A stretch of DNA of 19,280 nt from Erysipelotrichaceae bacterium UBA6182 (GTDB lineage: Bacteria; Bacillota_I; Bacilli_A; Erysipelotrichales; Erysipelotrichaceae), in contig DITO01000212.1 of NCBI GenBank assembly GCA_002422065.1, positions 1 through 19,280 on the forward strand. Direction: 5' to 3'. Within the stretch, counting starts at the first letter, position 1. Each line of letters starts with the position of its first letter. The notes under the pieces are model-generated. The model ran no database searches and was not told the origin of the DNA. It saw only the letters and a list, made by a program, of their open reading frames with translations. Below, one piece after another: positions 6,272 to 12,843 of this stretch. Position numbers and translations under genes: made by a program.

Positions 6272-7591
6272 ATGTTTAAAATATTCTATAAAAAATTAAC
6301 ACTTGCACAGCAACTACTTGGGGTGATGTTAATCTTTATATTTGTTTTTTCTGTGATTTTTTTATCAGTGCTTTCTTTAAATATTGATGCATTTGTAAGA
6401 AATCAAATGTATGGAATCATTAAACGTACACAGAATAATATTATTTACAATTACAACTTGTCTTTAAGAGAAGATCTTTTATATGGTGCAAATGATCCTA
6501 ATATCATCCATGTTATTTTTACTCATGACGGAGATGTTATTACTTCTAATAATCTTCCTTTAATTTCAAATCAATTGTTCGGGGAGATGAAAACCTTAGC
6601 AGTTGAACAAACTCTTGGATCTCAAGATTATGTTTCTGAAGCAGATCACCGTAATCTACTTTTCACCATTACTAGAATTGATCCTGATACAGCCATCATG
6701 ACTGCTATCTCAAATAATTATCGTGATGAATTTAAGACTTCTTTATTAAATAACACAGTGAATATTTTAGTGACTGTGACAGGAATATTATTTCTTCTTT
6801 TAATGGCTTGGGTAGCTACGATTATTCGCCCTCTTAATCAGATTAGATCATATGTTGAAAAACGTAGAATTGGACAAGATGCAGTACTAAATATTGATCG
6901 AGATGATGAAATCGGAGATTTGGCCAAAGCGCTTGTTGCAATGAATGTTGAAATCAATCGTGCGTATGAGCAAAAAGAAGAAATGATACATAATATCTCA
7001 CATGATTTGAAAACACCAATTGCAACCATTCGCTCATATTCAGAGAGTATCCTTGATGGTGTTTATCCTTATGATACCCTTGAGAAAAGTGTTGAAGTTA
7101 TTCTTGTCCATGCTCAGCGTTTAGAAGCAAAAGTAAAAGGGCTTCTTACTCTTAATCGTGTTGATTATGTATCTAAAGATCCGAGCATGATTGTTCCTAT
7201 TGATATGAAGAAGGTTGTAGAAGATGCAATATTATCAATGAAAGTTATTAGACCAGAAATTAAAATTGAAGTGAGTGTAGATCCTCATACATTCTTTGGT
7301 ATAGAAGAACCATGGCGCATTGTATGTGAGAATCTAATTGATAATGCTTTGAGATATGCACAAACAAAAATTACGATTAAAGTTAAAGGAAAAGTCTTAG
7401 AAGTATTTAATGATGGTGAACCGATTGAAGCAGAACGTATTCATCGTTTGTTTATTCCTTATGAAAAAGGAAAGAATGGAAACTTTGGTTTAGGACTTGC
7501 GATTGTTAAGAAAATTGCGAATACATTTAATTGCTCTGTGAGTGCTAAGAATCATAAAGAAGGTGTTAGTTTTATTGTAAAAGGGAATTAG
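6272..7591 (+). CDS. Membrane sensor histidine kinase
   Basis: Partner of the preceding response regulator. First membrane helix at about 14-36, an extracytoplasmic sensor region of about 120 residues (37-160), second helix at about 162-184, then a HAMP linker (IIRPLNQI to about 230). In the dimerisation domain the phosphorylated His244 sits in HNISHDLKTPI. The ATPase domain has an N-box ENLIDNALRYA (353-363), G1 box FNDGEP (379-384) and G2 box NFGLGLAIVKK (404-414), so it looks catalytically complete. At 439 residues it is of ordinary length. GGGG at 6261-6264, inside the last codons of the regulator, serves as ribosome binding site. The sensor domain has the spacing of a small PAS/Cache-like fold, but I cannot name its ligand. 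A terminator follows immediately. Confidence 0.93.
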   Translation: MFKIFYKKLTLAQQLLGVMLIFIFVFSVIFLSVLSLNIDAFVRNQMYGIIKRTQNNIIYNYNLSLREDLLYGANDPNIIHVIFTHDGDVITSNNLPLISNQLFGEMKTLAVEQTLGSQDYVSEADHRNLLFTITRIDPDTAIMTAISNNYRDEFKTSLLNNTVNILVTVTGILFLLLMAWVATIIRPLNQIRSYVEKRRIGQDAVLNIDRDDEIGDLAKALVAMNVEINRAYEQKEEMIHNISHDLKTPIATIRSYSESILDGVYPYDTLEKSVEVILVHAQRLEAKVKGLLTLNRVDYVSKDPSMIVPIDMKKVVEDAILSMKVIRPEIKIEVSVDPHTFFGIEEPWRIVCENLIDNALRYAQTKITIKVKGKVLEVFNDGEPIEAERIHRLFIPYEKGKNGNFGLGLAIVKKIANTFNCSVSAKNHKEGVSFIVKGN

Positions 7592-7604
7592 GATTACTCT
7601 ATAT

Positions 7605-7639
7605 AGACATGAGTTCAATGTTAAAACCATGTCTTTTTT
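7605..7639 (+). terminator. Terminator of the two-component operon
   Basis: AGACATG (7605-7611) pairs with CATGTCT (7628-7634) around a 16-base loop, followed by a run of T (7634-7639). It lies 14 bases after the kinase stop. Confidence 0.75.
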
Positions 7640-7928
7640 AGTTTAAGTTTTGCATAAAATACAGATAAAGTGACGAAAAGTATAAGTGGGAAACACAATG
7701 AAGTGTCCATAGTGACACGAAGAGATGATAGAGGATATATTTATTCGTGTGCTGGTTCAATGCATTAATCACGATGGAAGCACGAAACTAAAAACAATTC
7801 TTAGAAATGATTTACCTATAGGAGAGTTTAAACTAGGTAATCTGGAGAACTGGTCTAGAGATGAAGTATCAAATTATACTCATTAGTAAGTAAAAGATTG
7901 CTGATTATTCATTTAAATAGTGAAAAGA
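7640..7928. other. Gene-poor gap between convergent units
   Basis: About 290 bases between the terminator of the kinase operon and that of the SPFH operon. It holds one unconvincing 53-codon plus-strand frame (described separately) and an inverted repeat GTGTC-N6-GACAC (7703-7718). I see no tRNA, no riboswitch core, no good promoter and no mobile-element end. Base composition is like that of the neighbouring intergenic DNA. Confidence 0.6.
7725..7886 (+). CDS. Doubtful small ORF or gene remnant, 53 codons
   Basis: An ATG at 7725 opens a 53-codon frame that ends at a TAG. The product starts MIEDIFIRVLVQC and continues with INHDGSTKLKTILRNDL and FKLGNLENWSRDEVSNYTH. It has no hydrophobic segment and I recognise no family. 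An in-frame TGA lies nine bases upstream, and the only purine-rich stretch before the ATG is GAAGAG, which touches the start codon, so translation would be poor. A second frame just upstream (ATG at 7698, MKCP then stop) and an overlapping frame through 7702-7764 suggest the region may be the decayed end of a larger gene. The C-terminal half has a plausible amino-acid composition, which is the only reason to list it. Confidence 0.2.
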   Translation: MIEDIFIRVLVQCINHDGSTKLKTILRNDLPIGEFKLGNLENWSRDEVSNYTH

Positions 7929-7957
7929 AAAGCTCTGAGGTTTTAATTCAGAGCTTT
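7929..7957 (-). terminator. Terminator of the nfeD/SPFH operon
   Basis: AAAGCTCTGA (7929-7938) pairs with TCAGAGCTTT (7948-7957) over a nine-base loop. Read on the minus strand, the stem is followed by a T-rich run (TTTTCTTTTC), about 30 bases after the SPFH gene stop. It may also stop plus-strand transcription, less efficiently. Confidence 0.8.
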
Positions 7958-7986
7958 ATCGTTATACATAATCAATTTACAGAGAC

Positions 7987-8883
7987 TTACTTATCACCTT
8001 CTAATAATGCTTTCGCACTAGCTAGAAGACCTGAGATGTCTTGAATGTTTGAAGGAATAATAATCTTAGTAGCTTGTCCATTAGCGACTCTCTCAAAAGT
8101 TTCAAAACTTCTTAATGTGAGGTATGCTTGGTCAGGTTTAGCATTCTTTAAGAGTTCAACCCCTTTAGCTTGAGCTTCATAAACACGCTCAATAGCTTCT
8201 GCTTCCCCTTCAGCTTCACGGATTAATGATTGTTTCTTCGCTTCAGCACGAAGGATGGCGGATTCTTTTTCCCCTTCGGCGATAAGAATGGATGAACGTT
8301 TTTCCCCTTCAGCAATCAAGATTGCAGAACGGCGTTCACGCTCAGCTCTCATTTGTTTTTCCATCGCATCTTGAATATCGCGTGGAGGTTGAATATTCTT
8401 CACTTCAACACGGTTAACTTTAATTCCCCAAGGATCTGTAGCTTCATCTAAGATGCTTCTCATCTTGGTATTAATAATCTCACGTGATGTGAGTGATTCA
8501 TCAAGTTCTAAATCCCCGATGATGTTACGAAGTGTTGTAGCTGTTAAGTTTTCAATTGCTCCTACAGGATTAATAACCCCATACACATATAGCTTTGGAT
8601 CTGTGATTGAGAAGTATACAACAGTGTCAATCATCATTGTAACGTTATCTTTGGTGATAACTGGTTGCGGTGCGAAGTCCTTAACATATTCTTTAAGGGT
8701 AACACGAGCTGCAACACGATCAAGAATTGGAATAATGAAATGTAAACCTTGGTATAATGTGCGATCATAAGCTCCTAATCGTTCAACCACAAGGGAGAAT
8801 GATTGAGGAACAACACGAACTGTATACGATAAGATGATAATAGATACGACAAGTAAGGCGACTAATAGAATAATAACTTCCAT
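7987..8883 (-). CDS. SPFH/stomatin-like membrane protein (prohibitin family)
   Basis: Membrane-domain scaffolding protein of the stomatin/prohibitin/QmcA type. The N-terminal helix (about 2-22) inserts in the membrane and is followed by RVVPQSFSLVVERLGAYDR and GLHFIIPILDRV, hallmark strands of the SPFH domain (about 25-185, closing with NRVEVKNIQPPRDIQ). From about 185 to 235 there is a helical region with three near-identical 11-residue steps, each of the form S-A/S-I-L-x-A-E-x-x-K, which should form a long coiled coil for oligomerisation. A conserved C-terminal stretch (PSNIQDISGLLASAKALL) ends the 298 residues. AGGAAAGGAA precedes the ATG. It begins 14 bases after nfeD, the classic SPFH-NfeD pairing in which NfeD is thought to stabilise the scaffold. 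The precise function is not known from sequence. Confidence 0.92.
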   Translation of the reverse strand: MEVIILLVALLVVSIIILSYTVRVVPQSFSLVVERLGAYDRTLYQGLHFIIPILDRVAARVTLKEYVKDFAPQPVITKDNVTMMIDTVVYFSITDPKLYVYGVINPVGAIENLTATTLRNIIGDLELDESLTSREIINTKMRSILDEATDPWGIKVNRVEVKNIQPPRDIQDAMEKQMRAERERRSAILIAEGEKRSSILIAEGEKESAILRAEAKKQSLIREAEGEAEAIERVYEAQAKGVELLKNAKPDQAYLTLRSFETFERVANGQATKIIIPSNIQDISGLLASAKALLEGDK

Positions 8884-8897
8884 GGTTGTTTCCTTTC

Positions 8898-9329
8898 CTA
8901 GTTAACCGCTTTGACGATTAACTTAGCTCCTTCAATTGCTATGACTTCTACAAGTTGACCCGCTTCAATTGATTTTTTATCAATTGATTGAGCACTCCAG
9001 ACTGAACCAAAGACTTTAACTTGTCCCCAACTTGTTGATGTGATAGGAACTAATAAAGTTGCTTGAGCACCGATAATTCGGTCTTGATTCGTCGGTACAA
9101 TATTACCTCGGAAATAATTCGAAGCAAGTGGACGAATAGCTAATAATGAAACTACTGCGACAGCTAAAAACATAATCACTTGTAATGGAATCGGTCCTCC
9201 AAGCCAAAATACGATAAGCGCTACTAAAGCACCTAGAGAAAACCAAATCGATACAAGTGTACCAGCCGTTTCAACCTCAATAAGAAGGGTAGCGACCAAT
9301 ATACCAACCCAAATCCATTGTTCCATCAT
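8898..9329 (-). CDS. Short NfeD-family membrane protein
   Basis: Partner protein of SPFH scaffolds. Three hydrophobic segments at about 4-20, 26-43 and 48-66 are followed by a soluble beta-rich domain (about 82-143) with GAQATLLVPI, GQVKVFGSVWSAQS and AGQLVEVIAIEGAKLIVKAV, the pattern of the NfeD OB-fold. At 143 residues it is the short form without the ClpP-like protease domain of long NfeD proteins. Two consecutive ATG codons are possible starts. AGGAGG is only four bases from the first (9329) but seven from the second (9326), so the second may be the real start. It lies nine bases downstream of the 122-residue gene and 14 bases upstream of the SPFH gene, so all three should be on one message. 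Confidence 0.9.
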   Translation of the reverse strand: MMEQWIWVGILVATLLIEVETAGTLVSIWFSLGALVALIVFWLGGPIPLQVIMFLAVAVVSLLAIRPLASNYFRGNIVPTNQDRIIGAQATLLVPITSTSWGQVKVFGSVWSAQSIDKKSIEAGQLVEVIAIEGAKLIVKAVN

Positions 9330-9338
9330 ACAACCTCC

Positions 9339-9707
9339 TTATGGGTGACTCTGCGTGAGATCAATGACTAACATATGACTTTTAGCATCAAACTGTGAAA
9401 GAAAGCGCTGACCAGTCAACGGTTGATCAATTAAAGCACTGATTTCATCGCATACTAACTTATTACTAATTCTACCATATCCCTTGCCAATTGACACTTT
9501 ATGAAGCTGTTCAAGCGGTACAAGTTTTAAGTCCACTTCCCGTTTAGTAATGGGCTTAATGGCCACCTTCATGGATTCCTTATTAAATCCAATGGTGACA
9601 TAACGTACATCATTGAAAAATGATGCGGCTGATGCGTTAAGCGTAATATTGGTTGGGTAGACACGCACAATCAGTGCATGAGCATTCCCGGTTACCCATT
9701 CATACAT
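9339..9707 (-). CDS. Uncharacterised 122-residue protein, first gene of the nfeD/SPFH operon
   Basis: I do not recognise this protein. It is soluble-looking, with no membrane segment or signal peptide and no cysteine-rich or nucleotide-binding motif. An N-terminal beta-rich half contains NITLNASAASFF, VRYVTIGFNKESMKVAIKPI and LVPLEQLHKVSI. The second half has GKGYGRISNKLVCDEISALI, which could be a DNA- or RNA-contacting helix or a simple amphipathic helix, and ends LVIDLTQSHP. The start is well supported: AAGGAGG lies eight bases before the ATG, with a good promoter behind it. It has its own promoter, is the first gene of the operon and is followed after nine bases by nfeD, so a role alongside the SPFH/NfeD membrane scaffold is likely by association only. 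Confidence 0.8.
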   Translation of the reverse strand: MYEWVTGNAHALIVRVYPTNITLNASAASFFNDVRYVTIGFNKESMKVAIKPITKREVDLKLVPLEQLHKVSIGKGYGRISNKLVCDEISALIDQPLTGQRFLSQFDAKSHMLVIDLTQSHP

Positions 9708-9728
9708 AGCATTAACCTCCTTGTCATC

Positions 9729-9757
9729 ATTATATTATTTTTCTTACAAAACTTCAA
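9729..9757 (-). promoter_or_regulatory. Promoter of the 122-residue gene, nfeD and SPFH operon
   Basis: On the minus strand TTGAAG (9752-9757), 17 bases, TATAAT (9729-9734). The start site is expected near 9722, with AAGGAGG shortly before the ATG at 9707. It is divergent from the hydrolase promoter, about 70 bases away. Confidence 0.75.
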
Positions 9758-9799
9758 TATCTTTAATCACACAATCAAGCGAAAAAGTTGAAAATTAGG

Positions 9800-9805
9800 T
9801 ATAAT
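9800..9805 (+). promoter_or_regulatory. -10 box directly in front of the hydrolase start
   Basis: TATAAT ends one base before the ATG at 9806 and six bases before the ATG at 9812. Transcription from it would begin around 9811-9813, so the message could start at the codon 9812-9814 with no leader. No good -35 is present at 17 bases (AAGCGA). Confidence 0.5.
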
Positions 9806-9811
9806 ATGACC

Positions 9812-10582
9812 ATGAATGAATCATTTAACTTTAAAAACCAATCGATGTTCTATCGACATCAATATAAAACGAAGACTACACTTGTATTTTTACATGGTTG
9901 GGGACAATCAATGATTATGATGGAACCTTTTGAAACCAATTTTCAAAAAGATTATTCCACATTAAACATTGATTTTCCTGGATTTGGATTAAGCGCACCA
10001 TTAAATGAACCTTGGACTATCTATGATTATGCAAATGCATTAGAAGCACTACTTGAAGAACTTCAAATAGAAAATCCTATTTTTGTTGCGCATTCGTTTG
10101 GGGCAAGAGTTGCACTCATACTCGCTCATCGTTTACAGCCTCAACAAATGATACTTACGGGTGCTGCAGGGTTAAAACCTAAACTATCTTTAGGAACTCA
10201 CATCAAGGTAAGAGCCTATAAGTTATTGAAAATAGGATTAAGAATTCCAGTTATTGGACCTAAACTTATTTCTTTCAAGACTTTTTTTGGAAGTGAGGAT
10301 TATAAGCAGACACAAGGTGCATTAAGACAAACGTTTGTCTCAGTTGTTAATGAAGATCTTGGTAAGCTATTAAAAGAAATCCAAACCTCAACTCTTCTTA
10401 TCTGGGGTGACAAAGATGATGCAACTCCACTTTGGATGGGAAAAACTATGGAAAAGAATATGAAGGATGCTGCGCTTATTGTATTTGAAAATGATGATCA
10501 TTATGCTTATTATCATCAACGTGTTAGAACCATTCGAATTATTGATACCTTTATAAAACAAAACAAAGAGGTAACCATATGA
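9812..10582 (+). CDS. Alpha/beta-fold hydrolase
   Basis: Serine hydrolase of the alpha/beta fold; the substrate is unknown. Residues below count from Met at 9812. The oxyanion strand is LVFLHGWGQS (24-33), the nucleophile elbow VAHSFGAR has Ser95, the acid is in LIWGDKDDATP (Asp202 is the likely one) and the base is His230 in ENDDHYAYYHQ, so the triad looks complete. A helical cap lies between about 120 and 175. The frame is open back to a TTG at 9788, but a TATAAT box overlaps that stretch. The ATG at 9812 (or 9806) is therefore preferred, and no ribosome binding site is seen. The 3' end overlaps the MurF-like gene by ATGA, so both are translated together. That coupling hints at work on a cell-wall or lipid precursor, but this is inference. 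Confidence 0.88.
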   Translation: MNESFNFKNQSMFYRHQYKTKTTLVFLHGWGQSMIMMEPFETNFQKDYSTLNIDFPGFGLSAPLNEPWTIYDYANALEALLEELQIENPIFVAHSFGARVALILAHRLQPQQMILTGAAGLKPKLSLGTHIKVRAYKLLKIGLRIPVIGPKLISFKTFFGSEDYKQTQGALRQTFVSVVNEDLGKLLKEIQTSTLLIWGDKDDATPLWMGKTMEKNMKDAALIVFENDDHYAYYHQRVRTIRIIDTFIKQNKEVTI

Positions 10583-12165
10583 CTTTAGAAATGATCAGTT
10601 TAGTTGGGGCAATGACTTTAAGTTTATGGCCAAGAATTAAACATGCTTTGCATATGTTTCAACAGAACCGTTATGAACATCAACGTTATATTCCATGGGT
10701 TCTACAAAGTAAAACAACATGGGCTCTTTTTTTCTCAACCTTATTACTAGGACTTGCTCTTGTAGCTAGTGTAGTCATTGATCAACCTTGGGTTGGGGTC
10801 TTACTATACTTATTAGTGGCTTTTGGATCACGTTTACTCAAGCGAAAAGAGAAGTTTGTTAAACCACTTGTTTTTACTGCACGTGTTAAGCGTCAAACTT
10901 TTGTTTTCTTTTTAATAGTGATTGGGGTACTAGTAGGAATTACTTTTATATCTCAAGAACCATCATTCACTATCATTATTCTTGGATTGGTTGTCCTTAT
11001 TATGCATGTGCTTATTCACTTTATGATGATGCTTGTTGGATATATTACTGCTCCAATTGAAAGTCTAGTACATCGTTCTTATATGAGTATGACTAAGAAA
11101 ATCTTAAAAAGAAACTCACGATTAATTAAGATTGGAATTACCGGAAGTTATGGTAAGACAACCTCAAAAAATATTATGAATGAAATACTATCATCTTCAT
11201 TTTACACACTTATGACACCAGCATCATATAACACACCAATGGGGATTACTAAAACAGTTAGAGAACTGTTAAAGCCTATTCATCAAGTCTTTGTATGTGA
11301 GATGGGTGCAGATAAGATGAATGATATTCATGTATTGATGGGTATGGTTAAACCTCAATTTGGTTTAGTAACAGAAGTTGGTCCTCAACACCTTGATACA
11401 TTCAAAACACAAGAGAATATTCTAAAAGAAAAAATGAAAATGATTGAAGAATTACCAACAAGTGGTTGTGGATTTATAAATTATGATAATGAGTTAATTC
11501 GAAACTATCGTATTAGAAATAATGTTCCTGTTGTAAGAATTGGACTTGAACATCCAGATTGTGACTATCGTGCTGAAAATATCTCGGTGACACCATTAGG
11601 ATGTAAGTTTGATGTAGTAAGCAATGAAGGAATGCACATCACTCTTGAAACTAAACTACTTGGACGTCATAATGTTATGAACATCTTATTTGCGGTGGCT
11701 GTAGCTCGTCATTTACAAGTTGATTGGGATACTATTGCGAATGCAATTAAGAATTTAAAACCAGTTAAAAACCGTTTAGAACCAAAAGTTCTATTTGGCT
11801 TGAACTTCATTGACAATGCCTATAATTCAAATCCAACAAGTGCTAAACATTCTCTTGAAGTCTTAAAGATGATGCCAGGTATACGATTCCTCATTACACC
11901 AGGAATGGTTGAACTCGGTGAAAAGACCGATGACTATAATGAAACTTTCGGAGCATCAATGATTAATCATGTGGATGAAGTTGTCTTAATTGGAAAGATT
12001 GGATCACTACCTATACAAAAAGGACTCATGAATAGTGGGTTTGATATGAATCACGTCCATGTAGTAAACTCTACTCAAGAAGCCTTCGATGTTGTTAAAA
12101 AGAAGGCAACAACTCAAGATACAATTCTTATTGAAAACGATTTACCAGACGCATTTATTCACTAG
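10579..12165 (+). CDS. murF: MurF-like Mur ligase with N-terminal membrane domain
   Basis: ATP-dependent amide ligase of the Mur family, probably adding D-Ala-D-Ala to the peptidoglycan precursor. The C-terminal 340 residues carry the Mur ligase core: P-loop GITGSYGKTTSK (186-197), YNTPMGI (217-223), EMGA (241-244), VGPQHLDTF (267-275), GRHNVMN (362-368) and IDNAYNSNPTSAKHS (411-425), the last being the MurF-like substrate/ATP motif. Unusually, the first 160 residues are not the small UDP-MurNAc-binding domain of ordinary MurF but four hydrophobic segments (about 48-67, 70-86, 107-124, 130-156) with basic loops. The enzyme should thus be membrane-held. It is translationally coupled to the hydrolase upstream. 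ddl, which makes D-Ala-D-Ala, lies 0.7 kb downstream, supporting the MurF assignment. Alternative: another Mur-type ligase acting on a lipid-linked precursor. Confidence 0.82.
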   Translation: MTLEMISLVGAMTLSLWPRIKHALHMFQQNRYEHQRYIPWVLQSKTTWALFFSTLLLGLALVASVVIDQPWVGVLLYLLVAFGSRLLKRKEKFVKPLVFTARVKRQTFVFFLIVIGVLVGITFISQEPSFTIIILGLVVLIMHVLIHFMMMLVGYITAPIESLVHRSYMSMTKKILKRNSRLIKIGITGSYGKTTSKNIMNEILSSSFYTLMTPASYNTPMGITKTVRELLKPIHQVFVCEMGADKMNDIHVLMGMVKPQFGLVTEVGPQHLDTFKTQENILKEKMKMIEELPTSGCGFINYDNELIRNYRIRNNVPVVRIGLEHPDCDYRAENISVTPLGCKFDVVSNEGMHITLETKLLGRHNVMNILFAVAVARHLQVDWDTIANAIKNLKPVKNRLEPKVLFGLNFIDNAYNSNPTSAKHSLEVLKMMPGIRFLITPGMVELGEKTDDYNETFGASMINHVDEVVLIGKIGSLPIQKGLMNSGFDMNHVHVVNSTQEAFDVVKKKATTQDTILIENDLPDAFIH

Positions 12166-12179
12166 TGCGTCTTTTTTTT
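12147..12179 (+). terminator. Intrinsic terminator overlapping the murF 3' end
   Basis: AGACGCA (12147-12153) pairs with TGCGTCT (12166-12172), followed by a run of eight T. The murF stop codon TAG (12163-12165) lies in the 12-base loop, as seen at the end of glmM. Confidence 0.85.
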
Positions 12180-12181
12180 AA

Positions 12182-12210
12182 GTGCAACATCGCTTGGTTT
12201 GGAGTATAAT
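12182..12210 (+). promoter_or_regulatory. Candidate promoter of the nudix-ddl-mgtE unit
   Basis: TATAAT at 12205-12210, with a weak -35 (GTGCAA, 12182-12187) at 17 bases. It sits just after the murF terminator and 19 bases before the next start codon. Confidence 0.5.
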
Positions 12211-12229
12211 GTGATGGAGAGAAAAAGCG

Positions 12230-12832
12230 ATGACCATTGAACAATTTGTAATAAAAGTAATTGGGATAGCAAAGATTGGAAAGAAATTTTCAAAGGATCC
12301 CTATGCTTTAGAAAACTATGAAGAACTACATTTACTCGGTCAAGAGATGGCAGCAACATTGATGCCATCGGTAGATGCATGCACACTTTTTGAGCGTGAT
12401 GTGTATCCAACACCGAATCTTTCAGTGCGGGTGATCATCACAAATCAAGACAACCAAGTTCTATTTGTAAAAGAAAATCAAGATGGATTATGGTCTGTAC
12501 CTGGAGGTTGGGTTGATTTGTTTCAAAGTGTGAAACAAGCTGCTATGGCAGAAGCACTTCAAGAAGCAGGGGTAGTTATATCCATTGATCGGGTACTATC
12601 AATGTTTCAAAGAGAGAAACATAAAGATTATCCTACTCTTCTCTCAGAAACATGTATTTATTTCCATGCTGTGATTCTTGAAGGAGAACCACATCCTGGT
12701 TTTGAGACCTCTGAGACAATGTGGGTAAATATTGAAGAAGAACTACCCGCTTTATCACGTAAGAATACTAAGAATGAAATTATGACTGCATGGAGATGCT
12801 ACAAAGAACAACAGCATCCATATTTTGAGTAA
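12230..12832 (+). CDS. Nudix hydrolase with N-terminal helper domain
   Basis: Likely hydrolyses a nucleoside diphosphate linked to another group; the substrate is not predictable. The first 60 residues, rich in helix with GKKFSKDPYALENYEELHLL, resemble the N-terminal domain found in a Bacillota Nudix subfamily whose members act on ADP-ribose or CDP-choline type substrates. The Nudix domain (about 62-195) contains LWSVPGGWVDL (87-97) and the box helix AAMAEALQEAGV (104-115). Two of the metal-binding glutamates are in place (108, 112), but the usual R-E becomes A-E, E-E becomes Q-E (Gln111), and the expected Glu after the GG loop is absent. Activity may be altered. GGAG lies ten bases before the ATG. 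ddl starts 11 bases after the stop, so the two are co-transcribed. Confidence 0.85.
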   Translation: MTIEQFVIKVIGIAKIGKKFSKDPYALENYEELHLLGQEMAATLMPSVDACTLFERDVYPTPNLSVRVIITNQDNQVLFVKENQDGLWSVPGGWVDLFQSVKQAAMAEALQEAGVVISIDRVLSMFQREKHKDYPTLLSETCIYFHAVILEGEPHPGFETSETMWVNIEEELPALSRKNTKNEIMTAWRCYKEQQHPYFE

Positions 12833-12843
12833 CAGGAGAACTT

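Noticed and set aside
7698..7764. Overlapping short frames considered as a toxin-antitoxin or small-peptide pair
   Set aside because: The frames are interrupted by stops and lack ribosome binding sites and any known toxin pattern.
8453..8770. A 105-codon plus-strand frame inside the SPFH gene
   Set aside because: Antisense shadow of a protein with clear SPFH motifs.
9788..9811. TTG at 9788 as the hydrolase start
   Set aside because: The stretch holds a TATAAT box immediately before ATG codons, there is no ribosome binding site in front of the TTG, and the extra residues add no conserved motif.
12162..12413. An 83-codon minus-strand frame across the start of the Nudix gene
   Set aside because: It overlaps the murF terminator and the promoter of the Nudix gene and has no recognisable domain.
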